From: Akanthomyces muscarius
Taxonomy: Eukaryota > Ascomycota > Sordariomycetes > Hypocreales > Cordycipitaceae
DNA: 64,000 nucleotides
Reading direction: 5' to 3'
Assembly: GCF_028009165.1 (NCBI RefSeq)
Contig: NC_079241.1
Span: forward strand, 3,968,001-4,032,000
Shown: positions 54,872 to 64,000 of the stretch, in pieces
Layout of the letters: each line of letters opens with the position of its first letter
Position numbering within the stretch: the stretch's first letter is position 1
Made by a program: the position numbers and the translations under genes
The notes under the pieces: generated by a model
What the model saw: the letters and a program-made list of their open reading frames with translations, nothing else
Database searches by the model: none
What the model was told of the DNA's origin: nothing

Positions 54872-57616
54872 ATTGGCCGGGACCGAGTGTCAAAAGCTTA
54901 TTCGACAATGACAGCAGCTGCTCCTCTTCCAATCTGATGCTGCGAAACCGCAAAGCCAGCGTTCATGTTTTTGCGTCTGGAGCGTCAATGTCGGACACAA
55001 ATGTGGCAGCGGGAGAGAGCCCAGTTTTGTATCCGTACGGTAGGTGAGCACGCGATGTTCAGCCACCGAAGTTGAGACGTGTGTTTTTTGCTTCTGATTA
55101 TTGGCTCGGACGGAAAACACCACTTTAATATGAATCGCTTTGTATTTTCCCAAAAAAAGAAAGAAGAGGAAGAAGATGGGAGAAGTTGGGGCGTCGAATG
55201 AAAGAACGTGCGAGGTTCAAGATTGTTTCGAGGACAGGGGGGGCTGGCCAAAGAAGTAGATGTAATCTGGTGATTTTAAAATGGGAATAGCTCTTTGCTT
55301 CTTCACCGGAACCCTGCGGCGGTGGACAAAGCGGCCTGGGCGGCCTTCCTTAACTCATCTAGGTGGTCGCGCAAGGGGTCTAGCTAGGACAGCCACTGAG
55401 CAACAGGGCGAGGGAGGGGGGAGCAGAAAGGAGCCAAGAGGCCAATCCTCCCCAAATATAGAAACTTGGTACGACGCGGCAGTGCTGTGTATCCCGTATT
55501 CAACTGCTGGAGCCGCAATTGAGGCGAAACCGATTGACTGGAGAAAGGGCAAAAGGGATGCCAGCACTGAGTAAGTTGGTGCTGGTAAAAGCGGCTGCGC
55601 AAGCAGCAGTGGATCGGCAGGGGACCCTCGGAAGAAATCTGGGAGGCCGAGTTCTTGGGCGCTTGTCTTGTTGACCAAGAAGCCAGGGATGCAGGGGTTG
55701 GCTCTTGGCTCGTTCGTCTTGCTGATGAAATCCGCTGTCTGGCTTGCCCAGTCTTGGCAATGACTACGGAATACTAAATTCTCTCGAGGCTCACACATGC
55801 TGACAAGACAGCCTATGGCTCACGACAGCCGGCCGTCACACAACTAGACCGTGCCTTGTACCTGTAACTGTGACTAGCTGCTGGAGTAGACATGTACCTA
55901 GTTAGGCTAGGGCCATGCTGATCAAAAGGCAATGTGCTGGCCAGTCTAGCTCAAAGCCAGTAGGATCCATGACCACTCCAAATCTGCCTCTACAATTTGA
56001 ATCTTCACCTGATGGGCGTGGAAAGGGAACTCGACCCGGAAGACGCGGCGAATCAGGCGGCAAGAAACGGCAAAACGCAAAACGAGGGAGTTACTTTCAA
56101 GGGCAGAATACAGCCTCCAAAGCTATTGGGCTAATGACTTAATAAGTTATGTTTCAGTGCGACCACCGCTAGCCACGTACTAACTAACATACAGTTGATA
56201 GCGCAGCTTGCTTTATTACGTTGTCCACGTTTTTGCCAACCAAGTGTCATTCATTCGGCTTTGCTTCCTTTCCTTGAGATGCCCCCTGGTCATTCTTCGC
56301 TGGTCGTGTCTTGGATGAGCAAAAAGTAGTGCCACGGTGAGGCGGTCTTTGGAAACACGCCACCTTGTGGGCACCACTCTCGTGTACGTGCCGCACAGGC
56401 GGCACATCACATCATTGTTCGGATACCAACGTACAAATTCAAATACCCGTATTTTGGTCGCGGAATGGCTGTCCCTGTCAAACGCACCGACGACCAAGGG
56501 CCTGCATCGGCTCGTTTGATATTTGCGACGTAACTCTTTCAGTGCAAGGCCAGAATTACAAGTGCCGTGGCCCTGATGGAGCCCTGTGCGCCACAGGAGA
56601 CGATTTTGGGTGCCATCGCGAGACAACAGCCAAAAGTCGGGGATCGTTTTCAGGCGAGGAGACGCCAAGGCGGACTGCCTTTGCTATTCTATCATGTTTC
56701 ACAACGTTGGTCATGACCAGCTTAGCAGGGCGTAGACAAGGACAGGGCGCCTTTTCATCATGCCGAGCCTGCTGTATGGCAAAGCTCCATGCAAAATCAG
56801 CCATTCACATGAGCAACAACTCATGTCTGTCACACCAGCCGATAATATTTAGGCTTTGATGCAGCTTTCTGCAAGGGCACAACGGCACAGCGAGATTGGG
56901 AGGTGGCCAGCGCTCGGAGGATCGGCACGCCAGAGTAACGCCACGGCAAGGTAGGAGGCGTGGACGGTGCTCCATACCGGAAGTATAACCACAGACCTCG
57001 CTTCGATTGCGAGATTTAATGTCCGATGCTGGTGCTGATGCCGTACCGATAAGATAGTGATGGCCATCGGATGCTGCTGCAAGGCCTACTTGACCTTGTA
57101 CTCAAATCAGCGATTGACCCGCTGATGGCCTAGCCGTGTAAATGATGGAGCTCGCTCTAGATCGATCGCAAACACGTGTATCTATCTGTGCTGTGTAGCT
57201 CGCAGTCTACCAGTAGCATTCGTATCCGCCCACTACTCTGGGAAAGCTTGCTTTTGTCTGCAGTAAGCGTGGTGCGTATATCATAATGAAATTATGGTAA
57301 TATATGCAAGGAAAATAATTATACAGACATAAGATGCCTCGCTCACTGTTTTGCTGTGAAATAGATGCGCGGTACTGTAACTGGCCTTGAATCAAGATAC
57401 GACCTAATGGATGGGAGACATTGCAGGGATTGTTTCGCCAGAAAATAAGCACAACAGCTAAATCAAAGAGGAAAATTTGGAAAATCCAGATTTTCATTAA
57501 CGATCTAAATAGAAGGCACGAAGAGTGAAATAACTAGAACCCAAATATCCACCGTCTTGTGTGGCTCACGACCGAACAGCAACCCTTTGTCTTGGTAGCA
57601 ATGATAACATAATTGC
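54872..57616. other. Long gene-free spacer
   Basis: No credible gene is seen in 2.7 kb. Open frames on both strands are short and motif-free; the longest are minus-strand frames near 55355-55798 and 56216-56668. A TACCAGTA octamer lies at 57208-57215. Confidence 0.45.
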
Positions 57617-58151
57617 TTAGGCGATGATGGTGGTGGAAACTGATTCTCTGTTAGTGCTTTCTTTTTTTGTCGCCATGTTTTAATTACATACCCGTCTTAG
57701 CGATGGTCTCAATCTGGGGGATTGAGGCCGAGTTGACGAATTGACGCAAGTCAACACCGCCGATGCCGCCGACCAGGCCGAGGTTGAGGTTTCCAAGAGC
57801 CAGGCCGCCAAGATCGAAGCCGTTGAGAGCGCCGGTTCCAGCAATGGCCAGCAGGGTCTGAAGCTGCTGGAACTGGAGTAGAGAGTTGAGGTCAAAGCTG
57901 TTGACGTTGAAGACGTCCTGGAAGAGCAGGACGTTGAGGTTGTTGTTGCGGCCCAGCTGCTGGAAGAGGTTCAGGTTCAGAGAGTTGATGTTGAGAAGGT
58001 AGTTGAAGTCGGACTGCTTGAAGACCAGGTTGTTGAGCTGGCCAAAGTCGAAAGACTTGCGCGCCTCGAGGGCAGCGGGCTCCAGGGCGGGGGCGGGGGC
58101 GGCAGTGACGACGGCGCCAAAGGCAGCAGCAATGAGGGTGGAGAACTTCAT
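57617..58151 (-). CDS. Small secreted Leu/Asn-rich protein
   Basis: Two exons (58151-57692 and 57639-57617) encode 160 residues. The first exon could stop at an in-frame TAA just inside the intron, but the ACG-G|GTATGT donor, CACTAAC branch point and CAG acceptor favour a final 23-nt exon ending STTIIA. A clear signal peptide (MKFSTLIAAAFGAVVTAAPA) is followed by a mature part dominated by Leu, Asn, Gln and Phe in short recurring steps such as FNYLLNINSLNLNLFQQLG and SLLQFQQLQTLLAIAG, and then Gly/Leu steps. No Cys is present. I do not recognise a named family. The hydrophobic-polar alternation could support a beta-solenoid or amyloid-like fold. The composition and a similarly placed last intron link it to the gene at 60010. 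Confidence 0.72.
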
Positions 58152-60009
58152 CTTGTAGAATGCGAAAGAAAGGTCTGGGTTTGAAAGGATAGGAAGCTTT
58201 GTAAAAAAAAGGCGAAGGAGCGTAGGAGTAACGTGGAGCACAGCCCGCAAGTTCAGATGGATTAAAAGAAAGGAATGGAATGAAAATCGAGCACAGCTAG
58301 AAACGATTTGGAGTCAGTATTTGCCCGATACTATGTTGATGCAATCTTGTCGAGTTGAACTGACCTCTAAGAGAATGTAAGAATGCGAAGACGGAAGTTG
58401 GTGATCTGCTTGTGGTTGAAGAAGAGGCTTTCCAAAAGGAGCGTGATCCGACTGCCTTTATAGATATTCCCAGATCTGTTTGCCAAGCCCAATATCTCGC
58501 TTACATGTCAACGGCATGCAAAAGTTGGTGGCTTGCCGCGTTGGAGGTTGCAATGCCACTTCACGGTACAGCCTCTATCCGATGGGAGCCCTCCCCACCT
58601 CTGTATACTGCAAAGGCTGCATTCAGCCTATCCAAGCTGTATCAGGAGGGTTTCTTCCCTGGAAATCTTTAATCCGGATAAGATGTGAACCGATATGAAG
58701 GCTTACCTTGCCGTGTCTGTAAAACCGCGTCAACCATTGGCACGCGCAGCGCCACAGCACTTGCCTAAAATGCCAAGTCTACCTAAAATGCGCTGGTTCA
58801 GCCAAGACGAGGGTTTTTGCTGTTGATAGGACGAAAGATGTGGCTTGCATAATGCCCCGACTAACATGGTGTCTGATCTGCGCTTTAGATGTTGTGCCTA
58901 AAAACCTAACCGTCTGTGTGTATGGCGCGCACGTGTTACACTCTGACAAATTCGCAGTGCAAAGGCGTGGGTAGTCTCAAAAGACCGAACGAACTCGAGA
59001 GTAGCTGTTTGTTTCTTAAATTTCCATTTTGGACCAGACTGAACCAGAGAAAGCGATTGCATCGCCGGGGTGGCGGCCTCGCAGAGTGACAACGGACGAA
59101 TGAATACCGATTGCCGCCATACAGTAGTAACGCCCCATCCGAAACCCCATCTCTTTCATCTCAAGTGATGCAATAAAGCGCCGAAAAGTGCGTGATTGGG
59201 CAATTTCAATCTATCCGCAGATGGTGGATGGCTGTACCCGGAGGGGTTGGGATGTAGCTGCGACACGGGTGTTCAGGTCGCGTTTCGCATCCTGAGGGGG
59301 TTTCAGATGAACAGAAGCAAGAAGCCGATGGAAAGGTTCGTCTCAGACTTTTTTTTCGCCGAGTACCGGAATGTTCCGCACGGAAAGTATTTGAATTTCG
59401 ATGCTGCGTTTCATATTTGACCCAGTATTGGTGGGCTGACCTGGGGTTGACAAGGACCACCTCTCCAGGTAAGGTTCCGACATCCGACATGTGCTTCGAT
59501 TAAGCATATTCCGTCTCAAGATAAAGAACATCGTTTATTGAGCAGAAAAAAAGGCCGTCTAAGAAATCTCGTGAACTCTGGAAAAAAGAACCACACCATC
59601 GTACCGAGAGGCTCGTGCCTCTGCTGCCCCCGCCCAGTGCTAACCATGACACAGGCCAAAACCTACTTATCAGTAATAAATGGTCATGTACAAAATGACT
59701 AAACGGTTGGTTAAATCTGCTACCTTATCCATCAAGCTGTATTGTCGAGACAGTACTCACCTGAGGTTTGCTTAAAAAGAAGTCATTCACAGAAGTTGCT
59801 GCAGAAGGATATTGAAGAGGCTTATCACTTGGGTTTGAAGTAACACTTAATCCCTTTAATTGAACTGGAAATGACTAAATGAAACTCCAAACTAGCTAAT
59901 CCCTTCGTTACCGTCACAACTTGAGCCCTTCCAGGGTGACCTAAAGCGAACCTCACAGCCGACTTAAAGACCACCCTTGTGGCCTTTTCAAGCACACTAT
60001 GCTACCAGC
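58152..60009. other. Spacer between the two secreted-protein genes
   Basis: 1.9 kb without a credible gene. It contains the upstream region of the 57617 gene and the 3' flank of the 60010 gene. Open frames are short. Confidence 0.45.
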
Positions 60010-60824
60010 TTAACCGACAATGGCTAGTTGAAAGTTAGTAAAATACCACTTTAAAAGCAGGCTAGGAGTTTGTTCTTACCGATGGTGGCGCCCTGGTTGA
60101 CGAAGCCTTGGTTCAGAACGGTGATGATCTGAGGCTGCTGGATGAGCTGCAGCTGCTGGAGAGTCTGCAGCTGCTGGACCTGCGAGACGAGGGCAATCTG
60201 CTGGGCGAGGGAGATGCTGTTGAGGTTGCCAACGTTGATCTGCTGACCGAGACCAAGCTGACCAATGTTGCTGACCAGCCAGGGGTTGAGAACGCCCTGG
60301 TTCAGATTACCGTTCTGCAGCAGCTGGTTGATGAGATCCTGGTTGTTCTGGTTCTGGTTCTGGTTCTGGTTCTGATTGTTGTTCTTGCCATCCTTGTTTT
60401 GGTTCTGGTTGTTGTTCTGGTTCTTGCCATCCTTGTTCTGGTTCTGGCCATCCTTGTTCTGGTTCTGACCATCCTTGTTCTGGTTCTGACCATCCTTGTT
60501 CTGATTCTGGTTCTTGCCATCCTTGTTCTGGTTCTGGCCGTCCTTGTTCTCGGGCTGCTTGCCGGCCTCAGGAGCAGTACCGTTCTTGGCGGCATCCTGA
60601 GCCTCTTCAGCCCGAGCAGTGATGGGAGCAACAGGAAGATCCTCCTCCTCATCCTCGCCATCATCCTCCGGATCAAAGACGCTGGTGGTAGGGACAGTGG
60701 CGTCGCGGACCTCGACAGCGGCAGAAACATGGCCGACCTCAGCGGAGCGGCCAACGACAGCGCCAGGAACGGCAGCGGCCGAGACCAGGCTGGCAGTGAG
60801 AAGGAGAACAGAGAATGACTTCAT
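60010..60824 (-). CDS. Secreted Asn/Gln-rich protein with NKDG repeats
   Basis: Two exons (60824-60080 and 60023-60010) encode 252 residues. The last exon is only 14 nt and adds the final AIVG after a TACTAAC branch point and CTAG acceptor. A signal peptide (MKSFSVLLLTASLVSAAAV) is followed by an acidic patch (DPEDDGEDEEEDLP, residues 51-64). Residues 93-162 form a tandem repeat of the NKDGQNQ type with seven NKDG units. A Leu/Gln/Asn-rich region follows, with LINQLLQNGNLNQG and QVQQLQTLQQLQLIQQ. No Cys is seen. I do not recognise the family. It resembles the 57617 protein in composition and in having a phase-1 intron a few codons from the stop. The hydrophilic repeats suggest a flexible or gel-like wall or matrix component, which is inference. 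Confidence 0.75.
60339..60548 (-). repeat. NKDG tandem repeat region
   Basis: This encodes residues 93-162 of the 60010 protein. The core unit is 21 nt (NKDGQNQ), with expanded units of nine and thirteen residues, giving seven NKDG copies. It ends in a run of Asn-Gln dipeptides. Confidence 0.85.
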
Positions 60825-62491
60825 TTTGATAGATTTGAAGTAGAAAAACAGCGCTGCTGTGGTATTAAGAGAGTGTTGTGGACGAAAGGCCTTTAAGGAA
60901 AGTAATAGTCGCCGGGACAGAAGAGAACAGAGCACAGCTCTTGTTGTAAAGAAAGAATGGGAAGTGGTAGAGAATGGTATTTCAGCGTGCTTGACTGGAT
61001 AAGTTCTTGTTTTTGGCTTGGGAATTCTGGAGATCATATACTCGCACCGCGATCCTGTTCATGCGGTTTTGACAACTCCTAGGCCCGTGCCCCGATGACA
61101 GAACTGGGGAGGCAGTGTTGTCTGAAGCCTCGAATAGGAAACCAATGATGAGGCGCAATTAAAGTATCATATTCGAATCAGCGAGCTATATCGCCTCCTT
61201 GAGACCGGATCTGTAGAATTCCAGAGGATGCAAGCCCACCCATCGCTTGGCCAGCTGCCTTGGAAAGGGCGGCAGTGGGATTGGGCTCGTCCATTGTTAC
61301 ATAAGGCTGATGCCGTTCTCGCCCAATTCCTGGGGCAAAATGCCGTACATTGCATCGCTAGCAGTTTCAGGCATCTTGGCGCAAGGAGGCTTTTGGCATT
61401 GTCGAGACCAAGGTGGGAAGCCAAGCGTGGCGCGGCAGCACCTCATTGCGGCTAGATTTTAGCATTAGAACTGGACACTGGAGTGTCGCAGGTGGTCTTT
61501 GGACGAATCTAAATTTGCCATTCTCGTCTCTTTAGACGTATTAGGCGAACGTTGGCCGGGTTTTTCGGTTTCACACCCGGACTCCGTGTTTCATCCCAGC
61601 AGTCAGATCGTCTGGTATTTGTCTGAGCCGACCACTCTGAGCGCTGGTTGGCTACAGGAGGATTCATGCAACGAAAATCGTCGCAAGTATTTGCTAAGAT
61701 GGGGCACCGCTTTTTAAAGATGTACTCAATCTGTGTAATGATTTGAGAGGCAACGCGCACCCCCATCAGATCAGACCGGATCATCACATAGTATGCCCGA
61801 TATATCTATCGATTGGAAAAGTAGCGATTCGAAAATTGGAGAAGATTGCATGAGTTGAAAAGAATGGCTACTCATTTAAATGCTCCGTAAAATTACACAG
61901 CGCCAAGTATAGCCCGGCCCAGACGTAGAATTGAACACCTCCTCGTCTTATTCGGCACAGGAGGTCGAGCAAGTTCTTCTTCATTCGGAGCACACCAAAC
62001 CATTCAAAAGCACACTAGTCTCTGAATCCACCCAGAGTTAGAGTGCCGTTTCGTGAGGCTAAGTAACGTGCTGACACTGTTGGCCCCTGGTTGCTGGCCT
62101 CGATGACACTCGACGCGGGAATATTTGTCACAGCGCCTCCGCGTCGCATGAGCTTGATCTATCCAGCCGGTAGCATTCCGGAGGCGTTCGGCAATGCCTT
62201 GCATCACGTTCGGATTTCAAAATGCAAACTCCAACTGCGGGTGGATCACACATCGTCATTCCTGGTTTGCGCATGTTTTCTCACAAGATGACTTCAACAC
62301 TACGATTCAAACGTGACAAAGCATGGCTTTGGCAAGCCGCATGGCAGCATGTATATTTGTTTATTTGTGTTTCGGTCTGGATTCGCTCTATGTCGGCGCG
62401 ATGTGCTGCCGGTAGAGAATCCGAAAAGGTGCCAACGCGAGGGTATATTGTACAGTTGTTTCTTTTTTGTTCCGTCTTATCATGTCGGCCG
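60825..62491. other. Intergenic spacer
   Basis: 1.7 kb with no credible gene. It holds the promoter of the 60010 gene and the 3' flank of the small membrane-protein gene. Confidence 0.45.
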
Positions 62492-62851
62492 TCACCTCTC
62501 TGCCTTTGGCGAGGAATCGTCGATACTGTGGAAGCCAAGCCATTCCCCTAGCTTTCCACCAGGCTTAGGCACCGGGCATTCTCTCCGTGATTGACTTGAC
62601 TGCCGCGTCACGTTCTCTGTTGAATTTTGGTTGAAATCGGCAAGTCCGTCTGTGATCTGCGGCGCATCCTTTCGCCTCCATATTCTTCTGCGACCGTTCT
62701 CGTCCACTACAACTTCTCCGTCGGCGTATCGGGCTCGTGGCACAGGACAGGGCAGTAAGTGCGGCAACCCAACAACAAAGAAACTGGCGATCAGTGTCGT
62801 AGCAAAGAGTGACGAGGTCATTCGAGACCTAGGGTGAAGATGCGGCGGCAT
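62492..62851 (-). CDS. Small membrane-anchored protein
   Basis: One exon encodes 119 residues, or 109 if translation starts at the second ATG (62821), which I think more likely because the hydrophobic segment then begins almost at once. Residues after that ATG (SLFATTLIASFFVVGLPHLLPCPVP) form one membrane segment ending in Pro/Cys. The rest is polar and charged, with VVDENGRRRIWRRKD and a conserved-looking ECPVPKPGGKLGEWLGF near the end. I recall short fungal proteins with this N-terminus and ECPVPKPGG block, but none with an assigned function. A single anchor and basic soluble part would suit a mitochondrial inner-membrane or ER protein. It shares its 660-bp upstream region with the divergent phosphatase gene. 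Confidence 0.65.
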   Translation of the reverse strand: MPPHLHPRSRMTSSLFATTLIASFFVVGLPHLLPCPVPRARYADGEVVVDENGRRRIWRRKDAPQITDGLADFNQNSTENVTRQSSQSRRECPVPKPGGKLGEWLGFHSIDDSSPKAER

Positions 62852-63510
62852 TGTGGGGGTTTTGATGCGTCGCGGGCAGTCCGGTTAAAGGATGATTAGG
62901 AGGCTGTCGTGAGCGGTCAGCAACGTGGGCAGAGCAGACGCAATGCTATCCATTGAGCGTACCGGATCATAAAATCATGATCTATGGCTTTTCCCGACTT
63001 CGAAAAACCAATTGCAAGAGCAAGGGGCAGTTGGTTGGCGTTCGCAGACAATGTGGCGCGTCGGTTTGCTGGCCCGGACTAGAGAAAGCGCTCGAATGAT
63101 TTCCGGGAAGCAATTCTGACAACCTTAGATTCCTGAGCTCCTGATTGGCTCGGAAGGGACTCTGGCTGTCGGAGCGGAAAATTCTGCCTCCGTCCCGTGG
63201 TTTCCTAGTCGCGACGGCGTTATATCGAATTTGGTGGGGCGATGCATGGACAATCGCCAACAAAGTCGGGTGGCCGACGGAGACCAGTGGTTTGTGCGCG
63301 AGCAAGGGCAGCCCATCCATCTCGATTCTCGCAGAAACACGACCGCAGTACGCGCAAACAACGACAGCTGCCAGATTCAACAACAAATTTAAACATCATT
63401 CAAGCTGTACACTTCGAGATATGCTATAAGACCGCTCGCAACCAGCCCATTGCACCAGGAAAGCGGCCGGCGCGTCCCCACGTGCGACCGCCGCTTAGCC
63501 AGCCTATATC
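62852..63510. other. Divergent promoter of the small membrane protein and the phosphatase
   Basis: A 659-bp spacer between two start codons facing away from each other. No gene is seen. Confidence 0.5.
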
Positions 63511-64000
63511 ATGAGCGATCTCGACAAGTATGTTGTTGCGTGTCGATGAGACAACGAACGTACGACCAGGTTGCTAACGTGAAGTGCCTGCAGAGCTATT
63601 GCGCAGTTGCGCGCCTGTCGTCCTATCCCCGAAACCCAAGTCCGAGAGCTCTGCCATCGTGCCAGAGAGTTATTGATCGAGGAAGGAAATGTGGTCACTG
63701 TGACTGCGCCAGTGACGGTGCGCAACACCCCAGCCCTCGTGCGGACCATTTGCGACCAAGTTATATCGTACTGACTTGCTATTGCTCTCTAGATATGTGG
63801 CGATATTCACGGTCAGTTTCATGACCTGATGGAGCTGTTCCGCGTCGGAGGAGACGTGCCTGACACGAACTACCTCTTCATGGGCGACTTTGTCGACCGT
63901 GGTTTCTATTCTCTCGAATCATTTCTTCTTTTGCTTTGTCTCAAAGTTCGATACCCCGACCGCATGACGCTCATTCGCGGAAACCACGAATCGCGCCAAA
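63511..64000 (+). CDS. PP2A-type serine/threonine phosphatase catalytic subunit, Ppg1/PP4-like (partial)
   Basis: The gene runs off the right edge. Three exons are seen: 63511-63527 (only 17 nt), 63594-63717, and from 63793 to the end, giving about 116 residues of a protein normally near 310-330. The N-terminus reads [19 protein letters not shown], and the metal-binding blocks of the PPP family are present: [26 protein letters not shown] and [16 protein letters not shown] (rather than MGDYVDRG) and the start MSDLD point to the PP4/Ppg1/PP6 group rather than PP2A itself. In filamentous fungi Ppg1-type enzymes affect growth and development. The exact subgroup cannot be fixed from this part. Confidence 0.88.

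Noticed and set aside
56216..56668. Minus-strand frame of 150 codons
   Set aside because: No recognisable domain and an overlapping plus-strand frame of similar length; likely chance.
60339..60548. Regular short repeats considered as a CRISPR-like array
   Set aside because: The repeats are in-frame coding units of a secreted protein in a eukaryotic genome, with no unique spacers.
60108..60818. Plus-strand open frame of 236 codons with long Leu/Val runs
   Set aside because: It is the antisense of the NKDG-repeat gene; the repetitive Leu/Val composition is a shadow of the Asn/Gln repeats.

Overview
The window is nuclear DNA from a filamentous ascomycete (Pezizomycotina). The style suggests Sordariomycetes, probably Hypocreales, but I cannot name the genus. 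The evidence is short introns (mostly 48-125 nt) with GTAAGT/GTATGT-type donors and CTAAC-like branch points, pyrimidine-rich leaders, large gene-poor spacers, and fungal proteins such as Dfg5-type GH76, a SUR7/PalI protein and GPI-anchored surface proteins. I found no tRNA, rRNA, CRISPR array, transposase or reverse transcriptase gene.

Layout. 1-12 kb: a Ser/Pro-rich fungal protein (2879-4441, +), the SNARE YKT6 (5227-6231, -, five exons), an orphan Trp-motif protein (7907-9238, +) and a short-chain dehydrogenase (11039-12070, +). 12.5-18.5 kb: SLH1, a tandem-cassette Ski2-like RNA helicase in one 5.9 kb exon. 19.6-34.8 kb: mostly cell-surface and membrane genes. These are a secreted metallophosphoesterase, a Rab GTPase with an unusual G4 motif, a SUR7/PalI protein, a fungal MscL-type mechanosensitive channel, two GPI-anchor candidates and an MFS exporter. 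34.8-40.6 kb: a 5.8 kb stretch without a credible gene but with several simple repeats. 40.6-49.3 kb: a Dfg5-type GH76 enzyme, HIS5, two divergent paralogous membrane proteins and a GDSL/CE16-like esterase. 50.3-54.9 kb: a Gln-rich SSXT/SS18-family protein, pyridoxamine-phosphate oxidase and a cyclin. 57.6-60.8 kb: two related-looking secreted Asn/Gln/Leu-rich proteins, each ending in a tiny last exon. 62.5-64 kb: a small membrane-anchored protein and the 5' part of a PP2A-type phosphatase gene cut by the window end.

How the genes relate. They are individually transcribed eukaryotic genes, not operons. Housekeeping genes (YKT6, SLH1, HIS5, PDX3, the phosphatase) alternate with surface and secreted genes. 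Six or seven of the genes between 19.6 and 42.7 kb act at the plasma membrane or cell wall.

The most interesting material is the secreted Asn/Gln/Leu-rich pair, the divergent membrane-protein pair, the zinc-ribbon-tailed MscL homologue, the duplicated Trp motif in the 7907 gene, and the repeated intergenic octamer TACTGGTA. All gene models with introns were built by eye from splice signals and reading-frame continuity. Family names rest on recognised motifs, not database searches.
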